Positions 24,353 to 37,900 of a stretch of DNA of 64,000 nt are shown one piece after another; position 1 is the stretch's first letter; each line of letters starts with the position of its first letter. Location of the stretch: the NCBI RefSeq assembly GCF_000143535.2, contig NC_037320.1:992001-1056000 (forward strand), given 5' to 3'. The notes under the pieces were generated by a model that worked only from the letters and a program-made list of their open reading frames with translations, was not told the DNA's origin and made no database searches. Both the position numbers and the translations under genes were made by a program. This stretch comes from Botrytis cinerea B05.10. Lineage: Eukaryota; Ascomycota; Leotiomycetes; Helotiales; Sclerotiniaceae.

Positions 24353-27300
24353 TGGTAAATGCATATTGAGAAGTCTAGAATAGAGAATGTCAACTTTCCA
24401 TCCAAATTGTTGACGCAGCCAAGTATTTTCATCAACTGCCTAGATATTACATGATCTCCGTCTGGCCCAGACTTTAGCTTCCATTATAACTTTTAAAAAA
24501 AATCTAAACTAGCCGCTTCCGAATGACAACGGCTTCAAAATAAGACTGATTATCATGAGATTGTACAAGGCATGAAAGAATATCGCGGTCATGGCATTTT
24601 TTAATTTTGAAATCATTAATGCCAATGTCGGGATGATGGAATGAATTGACAATTAGAGGCATACAGTCAAAATTATCAAATAGGTATTATTCGAGTTGGA
24701 TGGCCTAACTTAGACTAAGACACAATCAAGAAATATTTTGTCATGAGTACGTAGGTTTTTGTGATGAGTCCGAATTACTTGAAATAATACTTGTCCAGTG
24801 AGCTATCTAATCCGAAGATTATTTGTTGCAACGAATTCAGAAAACACAGTGTTCTTGACCAATACAGGATTTCCGCGAGCATTTAAACGAGAAGCTTATA
24901 TTTTTTTAATCCAACCAACCTTTTACTTCTTTCAAATATCGAGAGGCTATATCCAGTCTACCAGTCCTGAAAAAAAGATAATGCACAGAAACCAAACCGA
25001 AACATGGCTGTTGAATCTACAGTAGTCCAAGTCCACTAGATCTAGTTTTGAATATAGTTTAGAAGCCTAGCTGAGATCATCATCTCATATCATCTCAATC
25101 ATTTAGATCTTTCTATAAGAACAACTATTCTTGGAAGTGGAGAAAGTGTATAAATATGCCATAAAGGGTGGATGGAGACTGTACCAAGCTAAAGCTGAGA
25201 AGTGCTGATTATGTGGAGGGGCCGGGACCACACAACCAACGAAATACCAATCCAAGTGAGTATGTAACTTAAGACGACAAACGTCCAAGATTGCAATACA
25301 CATTTGCTCCAAAAAAAGAATCAAGCGAATATATCACCTTGTTGCTATTCGGCATTGGCTACTGGAAGTACGTAGCGAACATAGTACAGTGCTATAAACC
25401 CTACAGAGGTCTGAAATTCTTGGCACTGCGATGGTCAGGGTGGGGGGAAGAATGAGGAATATAATTAACAAACACTAAACAAGGCAGAAGGAGCAGATGA
25501 ACTATGCCTGCTTTAGCCTTAACCTAGAAACCATGCAACAACTTCAACAGTCGATGAGTAGATTGCACTTATGACGGGACATGCTTACACAACATATGGC
25601 AATGTTTTAATATACTCTGGCCTTCTAGAACAGCAGCATTGCGGGGTAAATCATCTAGGCTATTACTTCGTGGCCAGTTCACCGATATGTTCCATCCTTT
25701 CAGAAGTAGAATAGTAGATTCACCACCAATACATCTTAACTGATGTGGAACTTTGTCGAGACACCACCAGATTTTTTGGCTATGTTGTATGGACCATTCT
25801 AGTCGCTTAATTCATTGCCATCATATCTAATTCAGAACATGATATCTATGCTGATGACAGATCTAGGTTGATATGAATCATATCACAAAAATGCTAGATA
25901 TAGAGTCGAGCACAGAACAAGCTCATGCCTCTCGAAAGGTTGTCTGGTCAGACTATCTCCGAGTCACAGGAATCATATCTGATGCTGGTAAGAACCAAGA
26001 GCTATTCTCATCCCACCAACATATTTACTTCGGAGCATCTCCTTCGCCAGTTATGAATAGATCAAGCATCATGCAAAAGTTTTATCATATACTCTGTGAT
26101 AAGATCTAAATATAATCAGCCACACATGACAGAAAGGATTCCTTCCGTGCGGCACAGCACTGGCTGCAGCTGTTATCCCAACCAAGATGTTGCCTTTGTC
26201 TTGGGGTCAAAATTTATGTCATCTGAATCATGCGTATCGTAATCATATGAACTGTAAATACTTAGATACTGTTTGTATGTATTTTTAAATGGACCCATCT
26301 TGTTGAGACTTTCCTCCTACAGGTGCCATGCTATTTAGGCTGTGGATCTAATTATCCTATTCTTGTACCAATATATCTGGTGGAGTCCAATATTCGCACT
26401 TAATACCCGCTCGAGGAAAGGGCATGATCACAAAAAAAAGCAATGATGGCAAGGACAGGTACCAGTCTACAAGATGCAGATACGAAAAAGGCAATTCACT
26501 TGATTCAATACAAATCGACATGGATTCCACACTTGTGGCCACAAACGGCGAGAAATGGATGATGATGTATTGAGTTGATTATAGATGAAAATCACACAAG
26601 AGCATGTTTCTTTTAGCGCCTTCGCCTTGCGATCTGTAGGTCTTCATAGCGGTCGATATGTTCCCACGATTGATATAGGACCCAGAAAGGACCACTTCTT
26701 TATTCCGTGCGGGTACGTGCTGAGAATAGTACACTTTACAGATCTGGAGATGACGTGCATTTAGCAGTCCATGGGAAGTATTGAGGTTTGCACTCAAACG
26801 TCACACACGGCGGTTATGATACATTTTGGGTGGTTGGTGTTAGATTGTGGTGGGAGAGGGGAGAGGGGGTCCAAACACGTGCATATTTCGTAACGCTTAG
26901 GAAAGATGCCGGCGTTTCTGTTAATAGCCAAATGATGATGAGAGATGCGGAGTGATTTATTACTTGCTTGTTAACTATTGATTTTACTTGATTAAACATA
27001 TGGAATTTCGCTCAATGCAGAAGGTTAGTTTGGCCTTGACAAACAGCGACATTAAGCTAAAATGGAAACTTTGACCATGGATAAGTAGCAGGTATCCAAT
27101 TGAAAATGATGGGATTTGATTCCTCCACAATCCAACGGTCACACCGACCAGGAATTTTGAATCGGTATTCCCGAATTCACGTACATGACTTGTTACCCTC
27201 CGATACGACTGATCTCATAAAAATTTCCCTCGAATATCTGGTATGGATGGTAAGAGGGCTCAGTAGAGATTCATAATGAGCTCACTAGGCTTGAATTGTG

Positions 27301-30300
27301 TCACTGAAATGGTGCACCATCAAATGAATATCATTCGATCAGTTACATCCGGCTGCTTCTCCATTGTCGACCATTCTGTTATCGTCTCGTAGAGTTGTGG
27401 GTTTGTCATATCTCAACTTTGGTGGACCCGAGTGTCTACATTTGACGGGAAGGAATGAGGCTGGGATGCGAGACTCCGGTTGGCGTCTTCGTACATCGTC
27501 ATTATTTGGATCGGCCAGGAAGAGAAGGAATAGCAGGACTATACGGCTGGTCCTGTGAGAGATGGGGCGGAGAGGAATGTCAGGACAGGACTTCCTATAG
27601 CTGAGATAGCTGAGGGTAGAAAGCAAGATCAACAATGATGTACATCTCATGATCACGACAATCGCATCCATTTGAAAATCGCTTTCATTCCTGCGACCTA
27701 AGACGATGGCGAACTATCTCCGCTTTGTACTCTATAGTCAGGGTACAGTAACAGGGTTACCTCGAGAATTGAAGAACACTGCAGTAAGACGGCGAATTTT
27801 ATCTACGCCTTACACACCATTTTCTTCTTCCACTCACGTATCTTTATTTCCTCCACATCTGGCCACCATCTGACGTGCGCCTTCCTTTCATTCACACCTC
27901 TTGCGAATCGGCTATATTGTCGGCGTGCATTCACTGGATGGTTGGATAATGGCTGCTTAGATTGGGGGGAGGGGGGATGTATTGTAACCACACGTACAAA
28001 AAAGCGTGAGATTGCCTGTTTTCCTGCCTTGTCATCCATCCATTTCCGTTACGTGGAGCTGGGGTTAAAAGACCTTAAGGTTGTACAGCGTTGCCCGTGG
28101 GGGTATGGGTTATTGAAGGGATTCGGATGGTGGTCAGAGTGCTATTACGGATACACAACGGCTTGCAACCAAAGACCACAGACCACATATTATTGTATGG
28201 AGTAATGGATGTTCAATCTATTGAATTTTGCCTAGCATATTGAGCACATCAGATCCTAATCCTTCCTGCCTGAAATTAGCAGTTCGGGCGCTGGCGTAAA
28301 TCAGGTAATGTTACTTGTTGAGAATATGAGATGCCGGTACATCAAACTATTAATGAAGGAGATTTCGGTTTCGAGATAATTTCACTCATTTACTTGCTGC
28401 GTTCGGGAGTTCCAAAGTTCGGAGTGGACATTAGCACTGGGTAGCGGTGAGTTTCAGGGGTTGACGAAGGTTAAACGGTGCCCAGCTAGTAGTTTGCCAG
28501 GACCATCTGTTCGATATTGCAAGGAGATGGCTAATTGGTGATTATCACTATCACTAGGTATGACCTTCAATTTTGTTTTCTCGGGCGGATAATGGCGGTG
28601 TTGGCGGTAAGAGAGAAGTTGTTTTGGAGAGGCAGCTGTAGCCTATGTAATCTTGTGCAATCATAATAGGAGGGCTTGACTATATGGGTTTGATTGGAAG
28701 TGATTGTGTGTAGCATTTGTAGCAACTGTCAGTCTAGGTACAACCTGCCATATGAAGTGCGTCGGGTCCTGTACGAAAGCTGACTGAGTGACTAGCTCAA
28801 CCATTGGGTGAGATGGAGTCTCGGGGCGTTTGACTAAGGCGGATTTTCATCGGAAAGGCTTAATATGTATGAAGTAGCGATGAGTTCAACTATCGATGAG
28901 TCTGTAGACAATCTTCATTGGCAGGCTATGATATCCATGCTCTGACTAGGTAACTCGGAGATGTCCAGCCTCTATTTTGGCATCTCGCCCTCCTTCGCCC
29001 AGTTACTACATGCCGGCTTTATCCATTCTTGTGCATAATTGGAGTATTCCGTAAGTGAGCAAGATGTGCAGCTTGTGCAAAGAGGCTGTGGGGAAAAATG
29101 TGAGTCTGTCACCAAAATCGATGCCGTTTAGATGAGCCAATGAATTTGTGTGGATGAGATTCTGCCAACAAATATGTATTATTGTGGATCATTTGTCAAG
29201 TCATTAGTGAGTAGGCCTGTCTATCGAATATCAAGGTCAATTCACGATTTAAGGTATCAAATTTGGGGTCAATCCTTGGTGGGGACGGTAGATAGACTAA
29301 CGTGTATTAGCTTCACAGTTCTGTTCTTGTATAAATTAAAAATTCTGTTTACAAACATCACCACCAGCTTCCAAGTTATACAAACCCAGGAATATCAACG
29401 CCCCAGCGTTTCTCTTTTACTCATGAGCAAATCAGTTCAGTACGATCTTAACCACAAACATCAGTCATTTCCGTAGCTGCAGCCTCACTATCGTCGTTTC
29501 CACTTTATGCCGCTCAGATCACTCATTGGGTGATGTTTTACTGGGCTGGGCTCGTATGCGTGGCAAGGGCGCAGCAATGTTGCATGAATTGACGATTTTT
29601 AACTGGAGATCGTCAGGGATTGCGGCCGATGCTAATATTGAATAATTGAAGTCTTCACCAGCATGACCAGCAAAAAGAACCCAGACAGAAAGAATAAGAA
29701 GGAAAGGGAGCAAGGGAGTATCTCGGTTTTGTTCCATGACCAAAAACCGAGGGTACCCCAATGGAACCTCGAAGCCCTATCGAACAATCAGATATAATTA
29801 TAATCCTGGGTACGTGGCATAATGATGAGCTCCATATATTACTCCAAGAGGCAATCCATGGGCTCAACAGAATAATCCTTTATTTTTGGAGGACGATGCA
29901 CAGAATGGCTGCTACTGGCGTGGCTACTTGACGGGGTCGCCTATTATTCTTGTGTGTCGAAAACAAAATAGCGGCAGAATCATAATGTCCTAGAAAGTGT
30001 ACATCGAGGTGTACATGCATTCAAACTAGTCATAAAAATAATAAGCCTCGAAAGATCACCCACGAGGCGATTTTGAGGCAAGAGAAAGTGTCTCAGATCC
30101 TTTTTTTTTGGTGTTAGAAGTTAGAACAGCCTTGCTTTTAGTTCTCTTGGGCTTGCACCTCCACCTACTGTTACTTGATTAGGTTTAGATTAATTACATT
30201 GTTAATTGTCGAGATTAAGAGAAGCAAGCTAGTATTTTGGATATATACATACAACCGGTTCCTCCTCATTGTGATCATCAAGATACTCATCATTGATTTC

Positions 30301-30529
30301 ACTTCATTTCTTCAATATACTTGTCGTCGCCCAGCTCCTTCCTTTCCCAAGACGACATGCGTAATTACATATAAACTTAGCCATAACGCAAAGAAACCAT
30401 TTGGAACCGGAAGTTGCGCCCCGGATCCCTTTTCCTTTACAACTGTTCATCTGTCCCAATTTTTGGTCCATTGGAGTAGGAGCCCATTGATATCCAGGTC
30501 GTTTCCTTTTTCCTTCTTCACTTTCTGCC
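24353..30529. other. Gene-poor AT-rich region, part 2
   Basis: About 6.2 kb with no gene I can support. Scattered short open frames on both strands have no recognisable domains. One minus-strand frame (29737-29519) begins with a signal-peptide-like stretch and is discussed as a finding only. The right end is the promoter and 5' UTR of the kinase at 30530. Confidence 0.5.
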
Positions 30530-31989
30530 ATGTTGGATTATAATAGGGAGTTACCACCATGTTTCCCACCAACCAAAGTTGCTTTTCAAGGCAATCCTCA
30601 TCACCAATATCCACCATCTCAGGTCCACCCATATCATACACCATTTTCATCTCACCATACATATCCAACCCCACCTCCATCACCACTATCATTTGCGATG
30701 CCTCAGGATCATAGGATAGGTACAATACTTGGAGAAACTCTATTATTGTCTCGAGTCTTAGGCTCAGGAGCCTACGGAACTGTTTATTATGCTCAGGATT
30801 TGTCCACTGGAAAAGAGTATGCTGTAAAGGCGCTCAACAAAAGAAATGCCTACGGGCAGCCCTTGGACGCAAGACAACGAGCCTATCAATCAAGAGAGAT
30901 AGCCCTGCACTGGAGTGCTTCCGCGCATCCTAACATAGTTTCGATGTACAAGATTCTCGATGACCCGGACTGCACCTATGTTATTCTGGACTACTACCAG
31001 GAAGGAGATCTTTTTTCAAATATTACCGAGGGTGGTAGATATGTAGGTCATGATGCCCTGATCCGGAGCATCTTCCTCCAAATTTTGGATGCCACGGAAC
31101 ATTGCCACCGCCTTGGAATATACCATAGGGATCTCAAGCCTGAGAACATTCTGGTCGCCAATTCCGGTCATACCGTTTGCCTAGCAGACTTTGGATTGGC
31201 CACCCAGGAGCCAACATCTCGCGATCACGCATGCGGATCTACATTCTACATGTCTCCAGGTAGGCACTATTCATTCTACTTCCCGATCCCCCAACACCCT
31301 TCACATACTAACTGGTTCCACTGTCAGAGTGTCTAGAACAATCATATAAGCCATACAGATGTGCCCCAAACGATGTCTGGTCTCTCGGAGTGATCTTGGT
31401 CAACCTTACCTTTGGAAGAAATCCTTGGAGACAAGCCTCATGGGACGATGCTACATACAATGCTTTTCTCAAGAACCCAGATTTCTTGAAAACTATTTTG
31501 AACCCATCGGACGAGCTCAATGTCATTTTACAAATGATCTTTCAACAGGACCCAGATCTCCGTATCACCGTTCCAGAGCTGAGGTTAAGAATACAACAAT
31601 TGCCAGGTTTCTACGCTTCCCCTTCCCAAGGATCTTGCCGTACACCCGCACCAATTGTCGGTAATTTGACCAATGACTCTGGGTACTCTACCTCATCTCC
31701 ATGTGTCGCAAGTCCATTTCGATCCTCAACCTCGTCTCGCGACTCTGCTATTTATACCGATGATGGGTGTACCAGCACACTAAATGGAATCACTAATTCG
31801 ACTCGATCGTCACGCAGCACCGGCAATTCTTTAATAGATTCAAACAACCGTGATAACGCAAATCGCGATGTGCTTGCCCATAGGCATGCTTACTTTAATG
31901 GACTACCAACACCTTCTGGCTCTCAAGGATCTTGCCAGTCATCTTCAATTTATACAAAAGTTGGAACACCTTTCCCACGGAAGTTTTGA
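30530..31989 (+). CDS. Ran1/Pat1 and Vhs1/Sks1-like serine/threonine kinase
   Basis: Protein kinase related to fission yeast Ran1 (Pat1), which controls the switch from growth to meiosis, and to budding yeast Vhs1/Sks1 (cell cycle and glucose response). Exons 30530-31259 and 31328-31989 give 463 residues. A Pro/His/Tyr-rich leader (1-62) precedes the kinase domain: glycine loop [10 protein letters not shown] (78-87), ATP lysine Lys100 in YAVKAL, catalytic Asp201 in HRDLKPEN, Asp220 in DFG, and [10 protein letters not shown] (with the intron inside the SPE motif). ECLEQ, then [20 protein letters not shown], is characteristic of the Ran1 group. The tail (about 365-463) is Ser/Thr/Asn-rich and probably disordered. 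It is an isolated gene within the gene-poor island. The role in this organism is inferred from the family. Confidence 0.92.
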
Positions 31990-34900
31990 ATAAACCGGCT
32001 GTGGAATGTGCAGAATTCACGAGGAATTCTCTTTTTCAGAAAAAGTTTCACTTATTTTTTTATTGACCTTAATTTTGGAATTCATTGTATAGTTTTTTTT
32101 TTGGACCGGGCTGCTTAAAAGGGGTGCAGAATCCGGTTATTGCATGATTAAAACGAAGAAACGTTGGGATTTTGACCTTGGGTCTTTGGTGCAGGAATCA
32201 ACCAGGCGTTTAGGGCAGATAGGACAAGCATGGCGGCGGCAGCATGTCGTCTACTGGGAGTTGTGGTGCTTTTTATCATGATACATTTTTTGGAGTTACC
32301 GGATTTTCTTTTAAGCCATATGGTAATTTCGCTTTATACCCTTTGGGCGGAACTTTTCCAACGCATAGGACGGTAGAAGGATGGAATTTTCATGCTTGTC
32401 TGGCTAGACAAGCTTCCATGGCAATAAAATACGTTACAGACCACTTGTAAATAAGCGGTCGGGTTTAAGGGATAAGATGGTGTTGGGAAGAAGAATAGGT
32501 ATAATGTACATGTACATCGAAATAGCATCTCATGCATCGAACGGAGTCATCGCTCTACCAGCAGTTAGAATAGTACAGCAATCTCTGACAAACAGATTCT
32601 TTGTTGCTTGCATATATGATTGATTCTGACAATGCATTTTGCACCTGTGCTCTCGAAATAAAAACGGACATTCGATACGCTCGGCATTACTATCAGAAGT
32701 GGAAAATGCAACACTCTCAAATGCTTGTCTTGAGAGCCAGATTTACCCGTCCCGCCTGCTAATTCACGAACCACGATGGAAATGACTATCACCTACGAAA
32801 GAGACGGGAGCACATGCATGAGGCTAGATTAAGTGTCTGGGCATGGATATGCGGTGACTGGGATCACGATAGTGTGTGGTGATTCATTTCAAGCCACCGT
32901 TCGCCTTGATTTCTTCGAGGTGCACGCTTCTGCGCCCGGGAGGGTCAGATGATGCTTAGATGACCGACCAATAATATACGAGAATGGTGTTTGTGGCGAG
33001 GACTATCACGTAAGTTCACTTGGCCACTCACTGCCGCTTGCTGATCTGGCGACTATCCCCAAAATGCACGTGCTGTCCATGCCCCTTTCTCAGTGAAGCG
33101 AAGCCGCTAAATTCCCCGCATTGCATCTGTGCTCTGCTCGAATATTTAGTCCTTGGTCCTATCTATAACAAAAGATGAGTTATTCAGTTAAATAGTGCTT
33201 AGATGTTATTGTAGCATATCTGACGCTTGGTAGACCTCTTGATCTGACCGTCTTGCATTACCATCATCGGTCCGGACGTTTTGATCCATCACGATCTTTT
33301 GTCCCTGAAGTATGGAAGGAAAGCTAAAACAGGTACATAAGGAGGATAATAAGACGATCCATGTAGAGGCAATAAGTAGTGAGATAAGACGATTGTTGAC
33401 TGAATGTTCTCAGCGTAGACGATGACGCGAGACTGGTACTAGCTAATCATCCGTTGTATGGCCGGACTACGACTGATTAGATGTATATTCTATATAAAGT
33501 CTTGTCAATGAATGCAGTTTATCGAACCGAAAAATCGAACTCAATCTCTCGTGTACTGAGGAGTAAGATCGGGAGATAATTGCATTTAAATGCCAAGCCG
33601 CTCCAAGCAACTAGTGGGTAGGCTCACGTGACTGCACTCTATCTTTGTTGCATATCTTGGATTGGACATGGTGAATGTCATGAATGTCTCTCGGCTTTGC
33701 AAAAGACATGATGAACATAAAAAGTTAATAAATGCGGTCTGCCAGTATGGCACCAATCCGAGCCCGGATTATTCTGTCGATCATCTCTCTAACAGTATTG
33801 AGGAATGATATTCTCATCGTGGCCAAACTTAATAAGCGAGAAGTAATAACAATATGATTGGATCGCATGACCGACTAGCTCTCGAAATTTGGATCTGGAG
33901 CTAGCTACTTCTCATTCTTAGGGATTTGCTAGTTCCTTGGGTTTCATGCCCGTCATATCTGCGACGCCACCTCCGGATGAATAGCAGTGATATAGGCTTA
34001 ATCCACAACTCATCAAGAGTCAACTTGATGGAAATATATAAACCCCTCAAGGTCTGGTTTCATTAATGGGTTTTATCAACGAGTTTCACCTCTTCAGCTA
34101 ATATTTTGAAAATTTGAGGATATACCGGAACGTTTCCAACAGGCATGCTAAGGCTCCATAAAAATCGGTATTTTAACCCTCACTATCATGTGGATCTGCG
34201 CTTTCAAAATTCAATAGCTTCATGAATCTGCAAGCTGTGCAGGTTCCCATTTCAAATATTTCTCTTAAGCCAAGAGCTGAAGGTTTCTACTTCAGGCGCG
34301 GTTGGCTGATGGATGAGCTCGTGATGTTATCTAAATAGGCTTGAAATTCAAATAGACCTTCAAGGGGGAACATAGTTGGTTATGACAACAAGAAAGACTA
34401 GACATGTCCCGGGTGAAGGAAACAATTATAGAATTAAAGTTTGGGGACACACAGACTATCTTTGGGGGCTGATCATATTGGAATCGTGGAAGAAGTTCAT
34501 TTTGTCGTCTCGGTGTAAGTGAAATAGCATGGCTATGGTGTATAGAGCTGGAAAAGAATCGTTTCTAGAATGGAATAATTATTGCCATAGTCACAGGTGA
34601 CCAAAAAATACTGACGTTCAGACAGATTTATCTTCGCCCAAGAGAAAACTTGACCGAGCACATGTCTTGGCTGAAGTCATAAAACCCTAAATTTCTTTTA
34701 CACTTTCTCAACATACTATGAGCAAGCTTCCTACTATAAAACTTGCTGATTGGCTATTGAAGATGATACGAATCATAACACGGCCCAACCTTGGAATCAA
34801 CTCTTCGTAATTCGATTTGAGACATTTGAAGACGTGCAACAAAATCTATCTTTTCTAAATTTTGCAACCTACAATTGGTCAAGTCTATATAATACTCCGT

Positions 34901-37900
34901 CAACAAGCAAATGCCTTAACCCTTTCCACAAAAATACGTACATTGCGTGCAACCTCATCCGATTCCAAATTCTAGAGCACACTCTAGAATAATTCATCTG
35001 CTTTTATAATGAATTAATGCCAAGCCAGCCAGTTTGATAGATTCTTGAATCCCAGATTGCTTTGACTTAATAGCAATGCTATTATAATACTACGTTTACC
35101 GAAGCGATTTTACTCCTATGGACACCGGTGAAGAACACACAAGACTGTGTTCTATAGTATGTGTATAATATACCTTGAGTTGCCTTCAGTCTGAGCATTG
35201 TACCATCTAGTGTTGGCAAATATACTGGATTTTGATCTGTGACCTGGAATATACATTTTTACCATTCGTATTCTCCATAATATTGAAGTATCTGATTTTC
35301 CAGTAGTATGGATGTCGCACTCTGTGTGTCTGCCATACTATTGCCCCATCGAGCATGCGTCTACAGACATATCATTGCCGAATGTAAAAGCGCACCGAAC
35401 GCAATCACAGCCTCTTTCCGCACGCTTCTCTGCAGATTTAGTTTGATACTACATGTCGATCTTGTGGATATGAGAAGTTAAACTTGCCATTATTGATCCG
35501 TCCATTTCATATTTGGTCACTGTTCGTAACATCATGAAGTGTAGTGCACATCATATAGGTCCTTTTAAGTGCTCAGATCGCCCTTTCTACTAATATCCAG
35601 GGAGGATGCATCCCTACTGGGGGGCGGATAAATTTGTCACAATAGGAAATTGAATCTGATGATAATGATCTGCACTGCCAATGAGCCAGGCCATGCCTCA
35701 AGGGCTTGAAACTTGATTTAATCATACATGATATGCTTTTTCAGTTCAGCACCTTCCTCTTTAACCAACCGGGTAGCAAAAACTAAATTTACTACTGGGT
35801 CGGATGAAATGGGGCAAGAGTCCAAGATTTGTACATAGTCGTCTCGAATTCAGTTTTTACACTTTCTGAGGATGCCTCAGGCCTTGTGTAACAAGCACGT
35901 TGAGAAATGTAGGCAAACCAATCTCGTTCCCTCCGTCACACATAAATCTCACGCTCTCAGCGTGTCTAGCTCCTACATATTCGAGACTGGTTCACGGCAT
36001 TGCTAGTTGAACCGAAACCCCAATAGTGCAAAGACCATCGCACGAACCTTTCTTCACACAGCAGCTTTGTCCGAGAACTCAAAACTCTACAATGACATTA
36101 AAATGATGTAAAATATAGGTCAAAGCAGTCCATTTCTCCGGAGCCATCACAGTTCGGACGGAGGTTACCGCTGCCAATGAACATGGCCTATATCTGAACC
36201 TCCAATTCAACAAATACTTGTTCTCAGGTCAGTTCGTATGGAAATTTTTGAGATGTGCAACAAAACGAGGTGATGATAATTTGAATAACTTGGTTGGCTC
36301 TCAGTCTCTCCAACTAACCTCAAGAGCGATTCCCGCAGTGGAGAGGCTGATCAGTTGAGCCGTTTCTCACTTTAAGCATATCTCTCCGACATCCCCTAGA
36401 TTATCGACCGGGGCATTTGTAAAAAGTCAGACATGCATGAGCTTTTCCAATAGAGGAAGGATTAAGAGGTACCAGCATGCAGGATATGCATGTTATTTGC
36501 GTCTTAAATTATAAAAGCCCTATTAAAAGCATGGGGGATATGACTAGTTATTTCCATGGCCATAAGACTATCCAAGAAACGGGTCATAAATGATATGAGC
36601 CCAACTTCAACTCTGCAAATCAAAGAACACCATGTGTTCAGGACTCAAAACTTTACCCCAAGAAGCAAGAAAAGGCTTGAATATTGAAAAGCCGAGATCG
36701 GGAAACTTAGAATAAAGAGAGTATGTGAAGAACACTTTATAAAAGATTCCACTCAATATCTCCAGTTCCACTTGATTATTTGGTGTTCAAAGGGCCTGGA
36801 TCACAAACGTCCCACATAAGAATATTCTTTAACCTAGCACTCGAAAAGCCAGCGGACTGGGCTTTAAAGGGCAGCTATCTCTTGAATAAGCCGCAAGAAT
36901 GCATAATTTATACCTAGAAGCAAGTATAGCCTATCTTTTTTGAGCGTACTGCATATAAATATACTTCTCAAAATTTTCGAAATTCTCAAAAGTGCCAAAA
37001 ACTTCTTTGTAAACCACCCTTTTGAAGATATTCTGACGGAGAACATGATGACTATGACCACCACGCAATCAAAGATACACTTGTCTTGTATATCGAGGAA
37101 ATTAAGCTCCTAAGCTCGCCAGTTCTCATATCATGGTTCAAACAACAGGATGGAACTGGTAGTTCTTCTGCTTAAATCGCTGAAATCGTGACCCTTTCAA
37201 AAATGTCTTCATCTTGGGAATCGACAGTAATCTCAAATAATATTATCAAGATGATAAATCTTGAATATACTATTCATTACAAGCTAACGAATTTGTGTAT
37301 CCAGAGTCGATTTGTTCCAGAATTTTAAAAGCAGGGTAAATTTTGGCGTATCCATCTTAGGCTCTGATGAAGCCAGTTCTGCGATTCGAACTGCGAATTC
37401 ATCTTCACCGCATTTTCGAAAGTACACGTGCGCAAACACGGTATCTTAGTCTGCTACGAGGCAGGCAAATGATGCAAGATCCGCACCAGTCTGTTCTTTT
37501 GGTATCCGAGCCCATTTGTGGGCTTCAAACTTAAGCTATGCCGACTTGCCAGAACTGACAATCTAGATTCAACAGAGACGCACGCATCAGGCTGAAAACC
37601 GGTGTGGTTGTGGAATAACGTGAGATGCTGCAAGCTGGACTTGCATCCTACATCTTACATTGACTCACATCTGACCATTTTGGAAATGCTTGTCAAAACG
37701 TACAGCATCCCACAGTAGCGGACGCCGGGACTCCCGTGGAGAATTACCATCGAATCGCTAGTGTCGTAGATACAGTGCGCACTATGGCTGACTGGTGGAA
37801 ATGCAAGCATATCATGCAACCATGAAAGGAGGATGAAGTGTTCTTGCAGAAAAGATGGAGGTGCGGTGTGTGGTGTGTGGTGTATCGTGTATGTGTGGTG

